A stretch of DNA of 42,687 nt, taken from CAJXMH01 sp040220135. GTDB lineage: Bacteria > Bacteroidota > Bacteroidia > Flavobacteriales_E > Vicingaceae. The notes beneath the pieces are model-generated. The model was not told the origin of the DNA and made no database searches. It saw only the letters and a list, made by a program, of their open reading frames with translations. Positions 23,486 to 32,708 of this stretch are shown here, piece after piece (the first letter of the stretch is position 1; every line of letters begins with the position of its first letter). Made by a program: the position numbers and the translations under genes. Location of the stretch: positions 1-42,687 of the forward strand of contig JAVJTT010000005.1 of assembly GCA_040220135.1 (NCBI GenBank), given 5' to 3'.

Positions 23486-24772
23486 TTACTCTTCTTCGTT
23501 TTGGGCGTTAAAGTCTTCAAAGTTGAATTTTAAAGAAAAACGAACGGTGTTGGCTAGTGGATTCTGCTGAACATTACCCACTAAATAAGAAGCGTCGAAA
23601 GAAAAAACAGACAGTTTTAGTCCGAGGCCTACGGTAAAAAATTGGCGATTGCCTTTAGTTGGGTGTTCGTAGAAGTAACCCATTCTTATGGCCAACTGCT
23701 TGTCGTACCAATATTCCATGCCGGCAGAAAGGGCAATTTCTCTTAATTCTTCTTGCAAAACACTCCCATCTTCAACAACCGGATTACCAGCAGCGTCGAA
23801 ACTTTCAATTCTTCCCGGCGCATCATAAAAGGACTGGAAAAGTCCGCTTGTTACACTTACCTCAGGATCATAACCTGACCATATTTGGGGATCACCAGCA
23901 TCATTGGTAACAATAGTTCCGGTAGAGTCTCTTTGGTAAATCGGAGGGGTAGGAACGAGCAACTTACTTGCCTCAACAGTAAACATCAAACTGTTGTATT
24001 GATCTAGTTCTAATTCTAGTGAAGGTCCTATTCTTAAGTTGGTTGGCAAAAAGTCACTTTCATCATTATCGGTATAAGACATTTTAGCACCAATATTAGA
24101 TAATGAGATTCCTGCTGATAGGATGGCGTCGTAATCCCCAACCCTAATGTCTTCATTCCGATAATAAGCAGAAACATCCGCCGCTACTGATCTTGCAGGC
24201 CTTGTATCCTGACCTTGTACTGTTATGCTGTTTGTCAAATTAGAATTAACAAAACGAAGAGCCATTCCAAAAGAAAAGTTTCGGTTCAACTGCATGCCAT
24301 AGGCAGCGTCTAGAGCCCATTCGTTCGGGGTAAAATTTCCAATTGCATTCCCCTGATTATCAGTAAAAGTTATTTCCCCTAGTGAAAAGTAACGTAGTGA
24401 CCCACCGATGGTAGAAATTCGGTTAATTCTTTTATACCCTGATAAGTAGGCTAATCCAATGTCACTAACCAAGTTTCTAAGCCAAGGAGAATAAGTAAAA
24501 GAAACCCCTCCCTCTCCTTCTATAAAGGCAAGCTTAGAAGGATTCCAATGAATTGAGTTGGCATCGGGAGAGGTAGCAACCCCTGCATCTCCCATAGCAC
24601 CAGATCGGGCATCAGGACTAATCATCAGAAAAGGCACCGCCGTAGTTATCGTATTTAATTGATCCTCTTGTGGAATATTGTTTGGGGTGTAGACGTTTTG
24701 ACCACATACTACAGCGCCTGTCATCAGGAATATAGGGGCAATGAATAACTTTTTTAAACTCTCTCTGATCAC
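23486..24772 (-). CDS. porV: T9SS outer-membrane protein PorV (LptO)
   Basis: Outer-membrane FadL-like barrel of 428 aa. PorV signatures: AVPFLMISPDARSGAMGDAG followed by VATSPDANSIHWNPSKLAF, SYSPWLR-type strand (FTYSPWLRNLVSDIG), many amphipathic strands and the C-terminal strand SLKFNFEDF. PorV shuttles cargo with T9SS sorting domains from the Sov translocon to the PorU sortase in the attachment complex. The start is GTG at 24770-24772; the first ATG would remove most of the signal peptide. A promoter box 20 nt upstream (24793-24800) supports this start. Followed by ispF after 2 nt. Confidence 0.93.
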   Translation of the reverse strand: MIRESLKKLFIAPIFLMTGAVVCGQNVYTPNNIPQEDQLNTITTAVPFLMISPDARSGAMGDAGVATSPDANSIHWNPSKLAFIEGEGGVSFTYSPWLRNLVSDIGLAYLSGYKRINRISTIGGSLRYFSLGEITFTDNQGNAIGNFTPNEWALDAAYGMQLNRNFSFGMALRFVNSNLTNSITVQGQDTRPARSVAADVSAYYRNEDIRVGDYDAILSAGISLSNIGAKMSYTDNDESDFLPTNLRIGPSLELELDQYNSLMFTVEASKLLVPTPPIYQRDSTGTIVTNDAGDPQIWSGYDPEVSVTSGLFQSFYDAPGRIESFDAAGNPVVEDGSVLQEELREIALSAGMEYWYDKQLAIRMGYFYEHPTKGNRQFFTVGLGLKLSVFSFDASYLVGNVQQNPLANTVRFSLKFNFEDFNAQNEEE

Positions 24773-24792
24773 AATAAAATTTTAAAGGATTG

Positions 24793-24800
24793 CAAATATA
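24793..24800 (-). promoter_or_regulatory. -7 promoter box of porV
   Basis: On the minus strand TATATTTG matches TAnnTTTG. It lies between the porU stop and the porV GTG start, so porV can be transcribed apart from porU. Confidence 0.65.
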
Positions 24801-24832
24801 ATAAACTTAGAAACGCAGCTTAGTTCAATAAA

Positions 24833-27800
24833 TTATAGGATAACCAACTTTTCAAATTTTTCTGCAACTGAGCCATTGCCTGACCGTACTTTCAGTTTAT
24901 AAATGTACACGCCTTTACCTATCCGATCTCCAAAATCATCCCTTCCATCCCATCGTATATCCCTTGACATATAGCCTTCGTTTACCACTACTCGATCGAT
25001 TGACTTAACAAGTTTTCCTGAAACAGTAAACACCTCAAGCTTTATATCGAGGGGCACCCCTGCCTGATTGTGTTGGAAGATAAACTCAGTGTTAGTGGTG
25101 AAGGGGTTAGGGTAATTAACAAGGTTTTGAATTTCAATTTCCTTATCTTCAGTTACTGTAAACTCTATGGTTTTTTCAGAAGAATTATTCGCTACATCCC
25201 ATGCTTTTAGTCGAAGGGTATGTTTTCCTTCTGATAATCCTTCCATTGGAAAACGAATTACGCCTTCTTGGTAATTATCTGTTTTAGCTTGGTAATAATC
25301 ATTTAAGACAAAGGTATTCTTTGAATCACCATCAATTTCAGCAACTAAATCGTGTCCAATTCCACTACCTGCTGTATTTACTCCTAAGTCGTCATACAAG
25401 TTGGCAATCAGCACCGGTTTAGAGTCTGTAATTCCTCCATAAACAAATGACTCATCATTCAAAAACAACTCTATTTCAGGACCTTGTTGATCGGTAAAAG
25501 CAGAATCATTGCTTCCGCCTACAATAATATTTTGACTAAATCCATTTCCATCTTCTTGTCCATTTTCAAAATAATAAGTGATCCGCCCTCTTCCAAAATC
25601 ATAAACAATGTCTTTTGGAACAATAAAGGTGAAAGAAAAATCTCCGTTTGTCACAGATGCTCTTCCTTTGAAAATTCTGCTATCTCTTTGCTCAAAATCC
25701 CAATTGTTGCTTCCACCGTCATTATTTAAGACTTTCACCGTTCTTTCTTTATCAAAAACTGTAGGGTATATCGTACCGTTAAAGCCATTTAACTTATTGC
25801 CTTGATAATCTGTAACATATCCACTTATTGTGATTTTTGACAAGGCTTTTAAGGTATCTGACTGCGCAATTGGCTTTCCATTTAAATGAGTGGTTACAGT
25901 TTCATGCTGCGGAATCGCAATTTTCATTGATGGATCACCGAGTAAAGAAAAATTTCTTGCGTTTGAACTTCCAGCATTGTCGTTTTTTGTTCTCATGAAA
26001 ACATCTCCCAAACGCTTGAAATTTCCGTCATTATTTCGCTTAAAAACGGCTTCGTAAAAGTCAAAGTTAAGTGCAAAGTTGGGGCTACTGTAAACTAAAC
26101 GCGTGGTAGACATAAGCGCTGCTCCTCCGCCCTGCTGATTTAGTAGTACTAACTCACCGGCTGAGGTTCGGAAAGGGTCGTCGTATCGACTAAATTCACA
26201 AGTTGCAGTCATGAAAATCGGCATGTTCGTCATTTTATCCCATGATGTAATCTCATCGACACTTAAAATTCTTTCTTCTGCCCAGCCTGCTTCTCCTCCA
26301 TGACCGGTATAGTTTAGAATTAATGCACCGTTCTGAACCGCCCGATTAATTGCCTGATTCGCTTCAGGATAGCGTTCTCCGCCCGAAGTCGTTTCTTGTT
26401 TGTAGGCATCTAAAAAAACCTTTTGAACCTCCATATCCTGGTGATTTCTATCGAGGTAGTTTGCGAGCTGATCAGCTTGCGACATATGTGTTACACCATC
26501 TTCATCGTCTCCTACAAATACCACTTTATTTCTCCAGTCTGCTAAGGTGTTCTGCGCATTATAAGCTCTCATTTTTGTTACCAGACCATTTGCCTCATCG
26601 ACTCGCTTCACGGGAAACCGTCCCACTGCAATGTCTAGCATTTCGGGGTTCGATGTCGTATTGGGCCAAGTACCTTCATGGTCGTCGAGCAGGGCTAAAA
26701 AGTCGTCAGAAACATAAGAAAATACCGGTTGCAAATAGTTTGGTGATTGATAGCCCACGATAAAATTTGTATTACCATTCACTCTGTTTTTTAAATCATA
26801 GGAGCCATCTCCAAACAAAAGCAAATATCGAGGCATATCAGCAGCAACTGTAGCTCTATCATAAAACATCTTCATGAATGAACGGATGGCGATGATATCT
26901 TGTGAGCCGGATGAAAACTCATTGTACACTTGGTTTATGCTTACAAGGTGAACTTTCAGTCCTTCTTCTCTTCTTAACTCTGCTAACTCTGCTGCTTGAC
27001 TCATAAATTTAGGATGAGATACAATAACCATATCAGTTTGCGCAAGGGCATGTAAGTTTTGGTTTTCAACTTCACCGATTGGGATAATCGAAGTAGAATC
27101 AAAAGCAGTAAATGAAATGTATTCATTCAAATTCGATGTCTCATCTCTAAAGGTGTAGGAGTTTCCATTCCGCTGTAAGTTCATTGATTGAATACTAGCT
27201 GGGTCACTGATGTTCCATACTCTTAGATCTTTATTGGACACTAATGTAAACTCGGTAATACTTCCTTGTGCAACGGTTCGGCTATCTCTGAAACTCATTG
27301 CATTGCCAAATTGAACCAATGACCTTCGAACATTTACATCTACATAATTTAACCATGCTTTGGCCACCGCTTGCGGCTTATTGTAGGTAATGGAAAGATT
27401 CATTGGATTATTGACCAAAGGGAACTGAAAAGTCTTTCGAGAAGGCTTAGCATAGCCTGCTGCATATCGATCAAGCACCGTAGCACCTGCTGCTGTAGAA
27501 TAAGTAGAATTCTCGGCCCGAATCGAAAAGGTACTGGTTTTGCCGGCTCTAGCTACTACATGAATCTCCGCTAATGCAGGTTCTGATAATACCATGTTGG
27601 GAATATCCCAATTGAAAGAATAGGTTAATTGATTATCAAACACCTCTCCTACCCACTCTCTACCAGATTTAATAAGATTCACCAAGTCTTCTTCGTGGTG
27701 AACCAGGTGATCATAGCTTTGTGAAAATTGATTTGGAGGGCTTGTTGGAATAGTTTGTTGACTCACCCTTAAACCCGGCCCTGCGGTAATACCGATAAAA

Positions 27801-28648
27801 TAAAAAGTGGTATCTGAATAGGGGTTCAATTTATGATCAAATCTATTCTGAGAAGAATCATAAACCCATTCTACTTGGTCATCCCCATAAAAAACAAAAT
27901 AGTCTTCTTTGTCAAACGAGCCATCATTTTCACCCACAGCTAAAATTGGGTTTTCTAATAAGTCGTCAGGTCGTGGCTCATCATTGGCCTCGGGTAAGGC
28001 TCCACCTCCATAGCCAAACACCTTAAGGCGTCTTGGATCAATATTATCCACATCAACTCCTAGGTCTTTTAAAAAATCATATTTGAGTTTAAACAGCCCC
28101 TCTTTCATCACCGCTACTTTATACCAATCGCCATTTGCCAATTTAGAGTTGCTAGCAAAATTCATCGACTTACCGCTCTTTGACCGATTTCTACCTGCTT
28201 CGTATTCTAAGTTAACTTCAAAAGAAAGCAGTTTATGAATACTTCCGTTGGGGGATTTAAATATGGGTTTTACTTTTATATAGGCATGATTTTTTTTCTG
28301 AATGATGGCATTCTCTACCGCTAGACTTAAAGCGGGGATAGCTTGCTTATCTTCTACAATCTCTAGCTCTTCGCTTGAAAGTTGTTCACTAGTGTAGTTT
28401 TCAATACTAGCTGACTTCAACCTTCTTCCTGCAGCTTGTTTAATTTCAACATTAAATATAGGTAGTTTACTTTCTGAGAAATTATATTTTGCGCTTTCAA
28501 AAAAGAAGGTTCGATTACTAAAATTCCCTTCCAAACCATAAGTTATAGGTTCTTCCCAATTCAGCTGAAAAGTGGTTTGAGCTTGAGCATTAAATACTGT
28601 AAATAAAATAATGATCAATAAAAACTTCAAGTCTTTTTCTATTTTCAT
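24833..28648 (-). CDS. porU: T9SS C-terminal signal peptidase (sortase) PorU
   Basis: Start set at the ATG giving MKIEKDLKFLLIIILFTVFN and a signal peptide ending QAQ (1271 aa); the open frame continues 35 codons further upstream but without a signal. The gingipain-like C25 protease domain holds catalytic His783 in NYTGHGGEAGW and Cys817 in TATCEFSRYDD, followed by TTRLVYSSPN. An Ig-like part and a C-terminal sorting-type domain (YPNPFTTNTEF to KGVYIYKLKV) end the protein; in PorU this tail is retained. It removes sorting domains from T9SS cargo and attaches them to lipid at the surface, together with PorV. Divergent from porP/sprF. Confidence 0.95.
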   Translation of the reverse strand: MKIEKDLKFLLIIILFTVFNAQAQTTFQLNWEEPITYGLEGNFSNRTFFFESAKYNFSESKLPIFNVEIKQAAGRRLKSASIENYTSEQLSSEELEIVEDKQAIPALSLAVENAIIQKKNHAYIKVKPIFKSPNGSIHKLLSFEVNLEYEAGRNRSKSGKSMNFASNSKLANGDWYKVAVMKEGLFKLKYDFLKDLGVDVDNIDPRRLKVFGYGGGALPEANDEPRPDDLLENPILAVGENDGSFDKEDYFVFYGDDQVEWVYDSSQNRFDHKLNPYSDTTFYFIGITAGPGLRVSQQTIPTSPPNQFSQSYDHLVHHEEDLVNLIKSGREWVGEVFDNQLTYSFNWDIPNMVLSEPALAEIHVVARAGKTSTFSIRAENSTYSTAAGATVLDRYAAGYAKPSRKTFQFPLVNNPMNLSITYNKPQAVAKAWLNYVDVNVRRSLVQFGNAMSFRDSRTVAQGSITEFTLVSNKDLRVWNISDPASIQSMNLQRNGNSYTFRDETSNLNEYISFTAFDSTSIIPIGEVENQNLHALAQTDMVIVSHPKFMSQAAELAELRREEGLKVHLVSINQVYNEFSSGSQDIIAIRSFMKMFYDRATVAADMPRYLLLFGDGSYDLKNRVNGNTNFIVGYQSPNYLQPVFSYVSDDFLALLDDHEGTWPNTTSNPEMLDIAVGRFPVKRVDEANGLVTKMRAYNAQNTLADWRNKVVFVGDDEDGVTHMSQADQLANYLDRNHQDMEVQKVFLDAYKQETTSGGERYPEANQAINRAVQNGALILNYTGHGGEAGWAEERILSVDEITSWDKMTNMPIFMTATCEFSRYDDPFRTSAGELVLLNQQGGGAALMSTTRLVYSSPNFALNFDFYEAVFKRNNDGNFKRLGDVFMRTKNDNAGSSNARNFSLLGDPSMKIAIPQHETVTTHLNGKPIAQSDTLKALSKITISGYVTDYQGNKLNGFNGTIYPTVFDKERTVKVLNNDGGSNNWDFEQRDSRIFKGRASVTNGDFSFTFIVPKDIVYDFGRGRITYYFENGQEDGNGFSQNIIVGGSNDSAFTDQQGPEIELFLNDESFVYGGITDSKPVLIANLYDDLGVNTAGSGIGHDLVAEIDGDSKNTFVLNDYYQAKTDNYQEGVIRFPMEGLSEGKHTLRLKAWDVANNSSEKTIEFTVTEDKEIEIQNLVNYPNPFTTNTEFIFQHNQAGVPLDIKLEVFTVSGKLVKSIDRVVVNEGYMSRDIRWDGRDDFGDRIGKGVYIYKLKVRSGNGSVAEKFEKLVIL

Positions 28649-28769
28649 AAAATTGAATAGTTGATTCTGCATGCTAACTATCAAAGAGATACATTTATTG
28701 TAAAAAAAATCAAATCTCGCACTTTTCATCATCTTTATAAACAACAACTTCATACTAATCTAGTTTATT

Positions 28770-28777
28770 TATATTTG
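28770..28777 (+). promoter_or_regulatory. -7 promoter box of porP/sprF homologue
   Basis: TATATTTG matches TAnnTTTG and lies 24 nt before the GTG at 28802. Its position excludes the longer open frame that begins at 28661. Confidence 0.65.
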
Positions 28778-28801
28778 CGCCCATGCCGAAGCCTAGCGAG
28801 T

Positions 28802-29749
28802 GTGTATAAAGGATTAAAATATACTTTAATATTAGTATTTATTTCTCTCTCGGGATTTAGTCAAGACCCTAGTTTTTCGCAATTCTATGCGAATAGGTTG
28901 TACTTGAATCCCGCCTTTGCTGGCACAGCAAAGTGTCCTCGTCTCACCCTCAATTACCGCAATCAATGGCCGGGGATAGACAATAGTTTTATTACTTACA
29001 CTGCCAGTTACGACCAACAAGTAGACGCAATTCAAGGTGGTTTAGGTGTCTTGCTTTTAAGAGATCAGGCTGGAGAAGGCGTTTTAAGTACTACATCTGC
29101 TCATTTTCAATATTCCTACCAGTTCTCGGTGAATCGTAAATTTTCTATCCGATCGGGTTTTCAAGCTAGTGTCGTTCAAAAGTCGATTGATGTTAGCAAC
29201 CTTAGGTTTGGTGATATGATTGATGCAAGAAGAGGGTTTGTCTACCAATCGCAAGAGCAAATAAATAACGACAGAGTGCTCTATCCGGATTTTTCATTCG
29301 GCCTTTTAGGTTTTAGTGAAAAGTATTATTTCGGAGTAGCCGTGCATCACCTAACGGCGCCCGACGAAGGTCTAATAGACTTATCAGTACTGCCAAGGCG
29401 GTTTACCGGACACTTTGGAGCTGTTTTTCCCTTTGGACTAAGAAATGACGATATGAGTTGGTCGCCCAATATTATTTATCAGCAGCAAGGAGAATTTACG
29501 GAAACCAACTTTGGAGTTTACGTGACCAAAGGTCCGTTGGTGGGAGGACTTTGGCATCGCCTAGGCGACTCTTTCATTGCTCTTTTAGGCATTGAATATG
29601 AGGAGTTTAAAATAGGTTACAGCTACGATCTAACCACATCAGCATTGTCAGATAGAACGTCGGGATCACACGAAATCTCTTTAAGTTATATTTTCCCTTG
29701 TAGACCTAAGAAGGTGAAGTTTGAGACAATAAGCTGTCCCTCTTTTTAG
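28802..29749 (+). CDS. PorP/SprF family T9SS membrane protein (315 aa)
   Basis: The GTG at 28802 gives MYKGLKYTLILVFISLSGFSQ, a good signal peptide; the frame upstream has no plausible signal and overlaps the promoter. Family hallmarks: DPSFSQFYANRLYLNPAFAG, CPRLTLNYRNQWPG, YTASYDQQV, GGLGVLLLRDQAGEG, and late strands IGYSYDLTTSAL and HEISLSYIFPC. These are 14-stranded-type outer-membrane barrels that work with T9SS; SprF is needed for secretion of the adhesin SprB with a type B sorting domain. Here it stands alone between porU and gldJ. No SprB-like giant protein is in the window. Confidence 0.9.
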   Translation: MYKGLKYTLILVFISLSGFSQDPSFSQFYANRLYLNPAFAGTAKCPRLTLNYRNQWPGIDNSFITYTASYDQQVDAIQGGLGVLLLRDQAGEGVLSTTSAHFQYSYQFSVNRKFSIRSGFQASVVQKSIDVSNLRFGDMIDARRGFVYQSQEQINNDRVLYPDFSFGLLGFSEKYYFGVAVHHLTAPDEGLIDLSVLPRRFTGHFGAVFPFGLRNDDMSWSPNIIYQQQGEFTETNFGVYVTKGPLVGGLWHRLGDSFIALLGIEYEEFKIGYSYDLTTSALSDRTSGSHEISLSYIFPCRPKKVKFETISCPSF

Positions 29750-29767
29750 TTAATTATAATAATTCGG

Positions 29768-29775
29768 TATTTTTG
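29768..29775 (+). promoter_or_regulatory. -7 promoter box of gldJ
   Basis: TATTTTTG matches TAnnTTTG, 25 nt before the gldJ ATG. Confidence 0.6.
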
Positions 29776-29800
29776 GAAGTCGATTTAAACCCGCTTTGCG

Positions 29801-31279
29801 ATGAAAAGTAAAATTAATTCTATTGGTTTATGGGCTACAGCAAGCTTGATGATTCTAGCTTCATGCTCTGGTGAAAGGTCAAGCACAACCGGCTGGGCCT
29901 ATAATGACTCCGGTAACGGTGGCTTTGAAAAAGCGCCTTACTTTGAGCAAGAAACTGGTCCTGGACTAGTGCTTATTGAAGGTGGCCGCTTTACCATGGG
30001 CCGCACAGAACAAGACATTTTTTACGATTGGAACAATGTTCAAAGAACAGTTACTGTTTCATCGTTCTACATGGATGAAACGGAAGTAAAAAACATTGAC
30101 TACAGAGAATATTTATATTGGCTAAAAAGAGTATTTGGTGCCGATTATCCTGAGGTATATAAAAAGGCATTGCCTGATACTTTAGGATGGCGAAGTAGAC
30201 TAGCATACAATGAGCCATTCGTAGAATATTACTTACGACACCCGGCTTACAATGACTATCCGGTGGTTAATGTTAGTTGGCTTCAAGCTACTGATTACGC
30301 CGCTTGGAGAACCGATCGAGTGAATGAATTGATTTTGATTCGAGAGGGTTTGTTTGAGCATAACCCAAATCAGTTCAATGAAGACAATTTCAACACTAGA
30401 GCCTATTTAAATGGGCAGTATGAAAGTGGTAAAAGAGTAGATGGATTAATCGATCTCGATCCAAATAAAGAAACTAGAAACGTTAAGATCGAAGATGGAA
30501 TTCTTCTTCCTGAATATAGGCTACCAACCGAAGCCGAGTGGGAATATGCCGCTTTAGGCTTAATTGGAAATACCTACGGAGAACTAATTGTAGAGCGCAA
30601 GTTTTACCCTTGGAACGGCCATGGAGTTAGAAATGCAGATGATGCCTACTTAGGTCAAATGCTCGCCAACTTTAGAAGAGGTAGAGGTGATATGATGGGT
30701 GTAGCAGGACAGTTAAATGACAACGCTGAAATTACTGCTCCGGTATACTCTTACTGGCCCAATGACTATGGTTTATACAACATGGCAGGTAATGTAAGCG
30801 AATGGGTAATGGATGTTTACCGTCCGATGACTACCGAAGACGCCGATGATTTTAGACCGTTTAGAGGAAACGTATTTAAAACTCTCGTGAGAGATGAAGA
30901 AGGTTATCTTGCTGAAAAAGATAGCTTAGGTAAAATGAAATACAGAGAAGTTAATCCTGAAGATGATAACCTGGCGGAAAGAAGAAACTACAAAAAAGCC
31001 GATGTTATTAACTATGAAGATGGAGATTTGGAATCATCTAAATATTACGATGAAGCTCCAAAGTATGATGAATTAGGAGATGCTGCCATGTATGACTTTG
31101 GCCAATCAACCCTAATAAGTGATAGAGCTCGCGTATACAAAGGTGGATCTTGGAATGATAGAGCCTACTGGATGACACCTGGAACAAGAAGGTTTTTAAC
31201 TGAAGACCAGTCATCGCCACAAATTGGCTTCCGTTGTGCCATGATTAGAGTAGGTAGCCCGGTTGGTCTAGTTTATTAA
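29801..31279 (+). CDS. gldJ: Gliding motility / T9SS lipoprotein GldJ
   Basis: Lipobox LASC (Cys22) marks a lipoprotein. From about 52 onward a formylglycine-generating-enzyme-like (SUMF1) fold: GPGLVLIEGGRFTMGRTEQD, SSFYMDETEVKNIDYREYL, YPVVNVSWLQATDYAAW, RLPTEAEWEYAALG, LYNMAGNVSEWVMDVY and the closing GGSWNDRAYWMTPGTRRF, QIGFRCAMI. The N-terminal GWAYNDSGNGGF is characteristic of GldJ. GldJ stabilises GldK and is required for both gliding and T9SS secretion. The enzyme's catalytic Cys pair is not seen, so the role is structural. Placement next to porU/porV and murF is usual for the phylum. Confidence 0.95.
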   Translation: MKSKINSIGLWATASLMILASCSGERSSTTGWAYNDSGNGGFEKAPYFEQETGPGLVLIEGGRFTMGRTEQDIFYDWNNVQRTVTVSSFYMDETEVKNIDYREYLYWLKRVFGADYPEVYKKALPDTLGWRSRLAYNEPFVEYYLRHPAYNDYPVVNVSWLQATDYAAWRTDRVNELILIREGLFEHNPNQFNEDNFNTRAYLNGQYESGKRVDGLIDLDPNKETRNVKIEDGILLPEYRLPTEAEWEYAALGLIGNTYGELIVERKFYPWNGHGVRNADDAYLGQMLANFRRGRGDMMGVAGQLNDNAEITAPVYSYWPNDYGLYNMAGNVSEWVMDVYRPMTTEDADDFRPFRGNVFKTLVRDEEGYLAEKDSLGKMKYREVNPEDDNLAERRNYKKADVINYEDGDLESSKYYDEAPKYDELGDAAMYDFGQSTLISDRARVYKGGSWNDRAYWMTPGTRRFLTEDQSSPQIGFRCAMIRVGSPVGLVY

Positions 31280-31301
31280 GAACATCAAACATATTTATAG
31301 C

Positions 31302-31332
31302 AAAAGCCTCATTTTAAAATGAGGCTTTTTTT
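31302..31332 (+). terminator. Strong intrinsic terminator after gldJ, 13 nt before murF
   Basis: 31302-31329 is a perfect 28-bp palindrome (AAAAGCCTCATTTT and its complement), followed by more T residues. It ends only about 13 nt before the murF ATG. Confidence 0.9.
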
Positions 31333-31339
31333 ATTTTAG
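31332..31339 (+). promoter_or_regulatory. Possible -7 box of murF overlapping the terminator tail
   Basis: TATTTTAG matches TAnnTTTG at all but one fixed position. The predicted transcription start would coincide with the murF ATG (31345), i.e. a leaderless mRNA. Weak call. Confidence 0.25.
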
Positions 31340-31344
31340 CATGT

Positions 31345-32637
31345 ATGAAAGAAATTACCTTAGTAGAACTATACGAGCTTTACCTCAAGAATCAATTTAT
31401 CTCAAAAGACAGTAGAAATATTCAACCGAATTCTATCTACTTTGCACTTAAAGGAGATAACTTTAATGGAAACCTATTCGCGGAAGAAGCACTTAAAAAA
31501 GGGGCTGCCTATGCCATTGTTGATGAGCAAATAAGCTCTGAAGACCCACGAGTATTCAAGGTGAATGATGGGTTAAAAACGTTACAAGAGCTTGCAAAAC
31601 TTCATCGATCTAAACTCAACATTCCAATCATTGGCATCACGGGAAGCAATGGCAAAACCACCACCAAAGAGCTGATAGCTGCAGTATTGGAAAAAGAGTA
31701 TAAAACATACTATACCAAAGGGAACCTTAATAATCACATAGGTGTGCCACTTTCCATCTTAGAAATCAAAGAGTTTCACCAAATAGCTGTAATCGAAATG
31801 GGTGCCAACCACCAAGGTGAAATTGCCTTTTTAAGCACCATTTCAGATCCCGACTATGGAATCATCACAAACATAGGAAAAGCCCACCTAGAAGGCTTTG
31901 GAGGAATAGAAGGGGTAAAAAAAGGCAAATCTGAGCTGTACAAGCATTTAGAAAAAAAACAAGGCAAGCTATTCATCAATGGAGATGATGAAGTTTTGCT
32001 AGATCTTGCTCCTGACTTAGAACAATTTAAATACGGCACAAATACAGGTTTATTTTGTGAAGCGCATTTAGAAAGAAGTCAGCCAACAATTAAAGGCAGT
32101 TGGAAGTGTGATGAACAAAATGGAAAAATAGAGGCGCAAATATATGGTGAATACAATTTCTACAACATGTTAGCGGCCATCTGTATTGGCAACTATTTCA
32201 ATGTTTCTTCTCCTAATATTGATGCTGCAATTCGGGAGTACGACTCTACTGACAATCGATCGCAACTCATTAAGAGGGAAGACTACACCCTTTTGCTAGA
32301 TGCATACAATGCCAACCCTAGTAGCATGCAAAAAGCAATTGAGAATTTTAGCGCACGAAAAGCCGATGCTAAAGTTGTAATACTGGGTGACATGTTTGAA
32401 TTGGGAGAAGACAGCGCTGAAGAGCACAAAAAAATAATTGAACTAACTGAAAATCAAAATTTCAGCCTTTCTGTTTTCGTAGGAAGTCATTTTTTTAAGC
32501 AAAAAAAATCATCGAAGAAACTGCTCTTTTTTGAGCAGAGCAAAGAGGCCAAAAACTGGTTTGATCAGTTTCAAAAATCCAAGCACGAAATTTTGATTAA
32601 GGGGTCACGCGGAATGGCACTGGAAAGAATTGTCTAG
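31345..32637 (+). CDS. murF: UDP-N-acetylmuramoyl-tripeptide--D-alanyl-D-alanine ligase
   Basis: Mur ligase of 430 aa, normal length. N-terminal UDP-sugar-binding domain (SRNIQPNSIYFALKGDNFNGN), ATP-binding loop GITGSNGKTTTKE (about 96-108), VIEMGANHQGEI, TNIGKAHLEGFGG, then the C-terminal domain with LLDAYNANPSSMQ and VILGDMFELGEDSAEEHK. Adds D-Ala-D-Ala to the UDP-MurNAc-tripeptide in the cytosol. A strong terminator ends 13 nt upstream, so it needs its own promoter or read-through from gldJ. ATG 31345 is used; ATG 31341 is out of frame. Confidence 0.95.
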   Translation: MKEITLVELYELYLKNQFISKDSRNIQPNSIYFALKGDNFNGNLFAEEALKKGAAYAIVDEQISSEDPRVFKVNDGLKTLQELAKLHRSKLNIPIIGITGSNGKTTTKELIAAVLEKEYKTYYTKGNLNNHIGVPLSILEIKEFHQIAVIEMGANHQGEIAFLSTISDPDYGIITNIGKAHLEGFGGIEGVKKGKSELYKHLEKKQGKLFINGDDEVLLDLAPDLEQFKYGTNTGLFCEAHLERSQPTIKGSWKCDEQNGKIEAQIYGEYNFYNMLAAICIGNYFNVSSPNIDAAIREYDSTDNRSQLIKREDYTLLLDAYNANPSSMQKAIENFSARKADAKVVILGDMFELGEDSAEEHKKIIELTENQNFSLSVFVGSHFFKQKKSSKKLLFFEQSKEAKNWFDQFQKSKHEILIKGSRGMALERIV

Positions 32638-32652
32638 AGCATTTAGCAACAA

Positions 32653-32682
32653 AAATGGCCAAGCAAAATTGCTTGGCCATTT
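32653..32682. terminator. Bidirectional terminator
   Basis: AAATGGCCAAGC pairs perfectly with GCTTGGCCATTT over AAAATT. It separates the convergent murF and acyl-CoA dehydrogenase genes. Confidence 0.88.
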
Positions 32683-32708
32683 CTTTAAAGTTTTTTTAAT
32701 TAAAAAAC

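Noticed and set aside
19000..24000. Search for a CRISPR array, prophage or defence cluster
   Set aside because: No regularly spaced repeats, cas genes, phage structural genes or restriction/toxin genes were seen here or elsewhere in the window.
26350..26763. 137-codon plus-strand ORF inside porU
   Set aside because: Antisense to the catalytic domain of PorU; composition (Arg/Leu/His/Ser-rich) is typical of a reverse-strand shadow.
28649..28753. N-terminal extension of PorU by 35 codons
   Set aside because: The signal peptide begins at the ATG at 28648; the extension is not signal-like and runs into the divergent promoter region.
28661..28801. N-terminal extension of the porP/sprF frame
   Set aside because: It has no signal peptide, overlaps the promoter box at 28770-28777 and begins 13 nt from the porU start; the GTG at 28802 gives a proper signal sequence.
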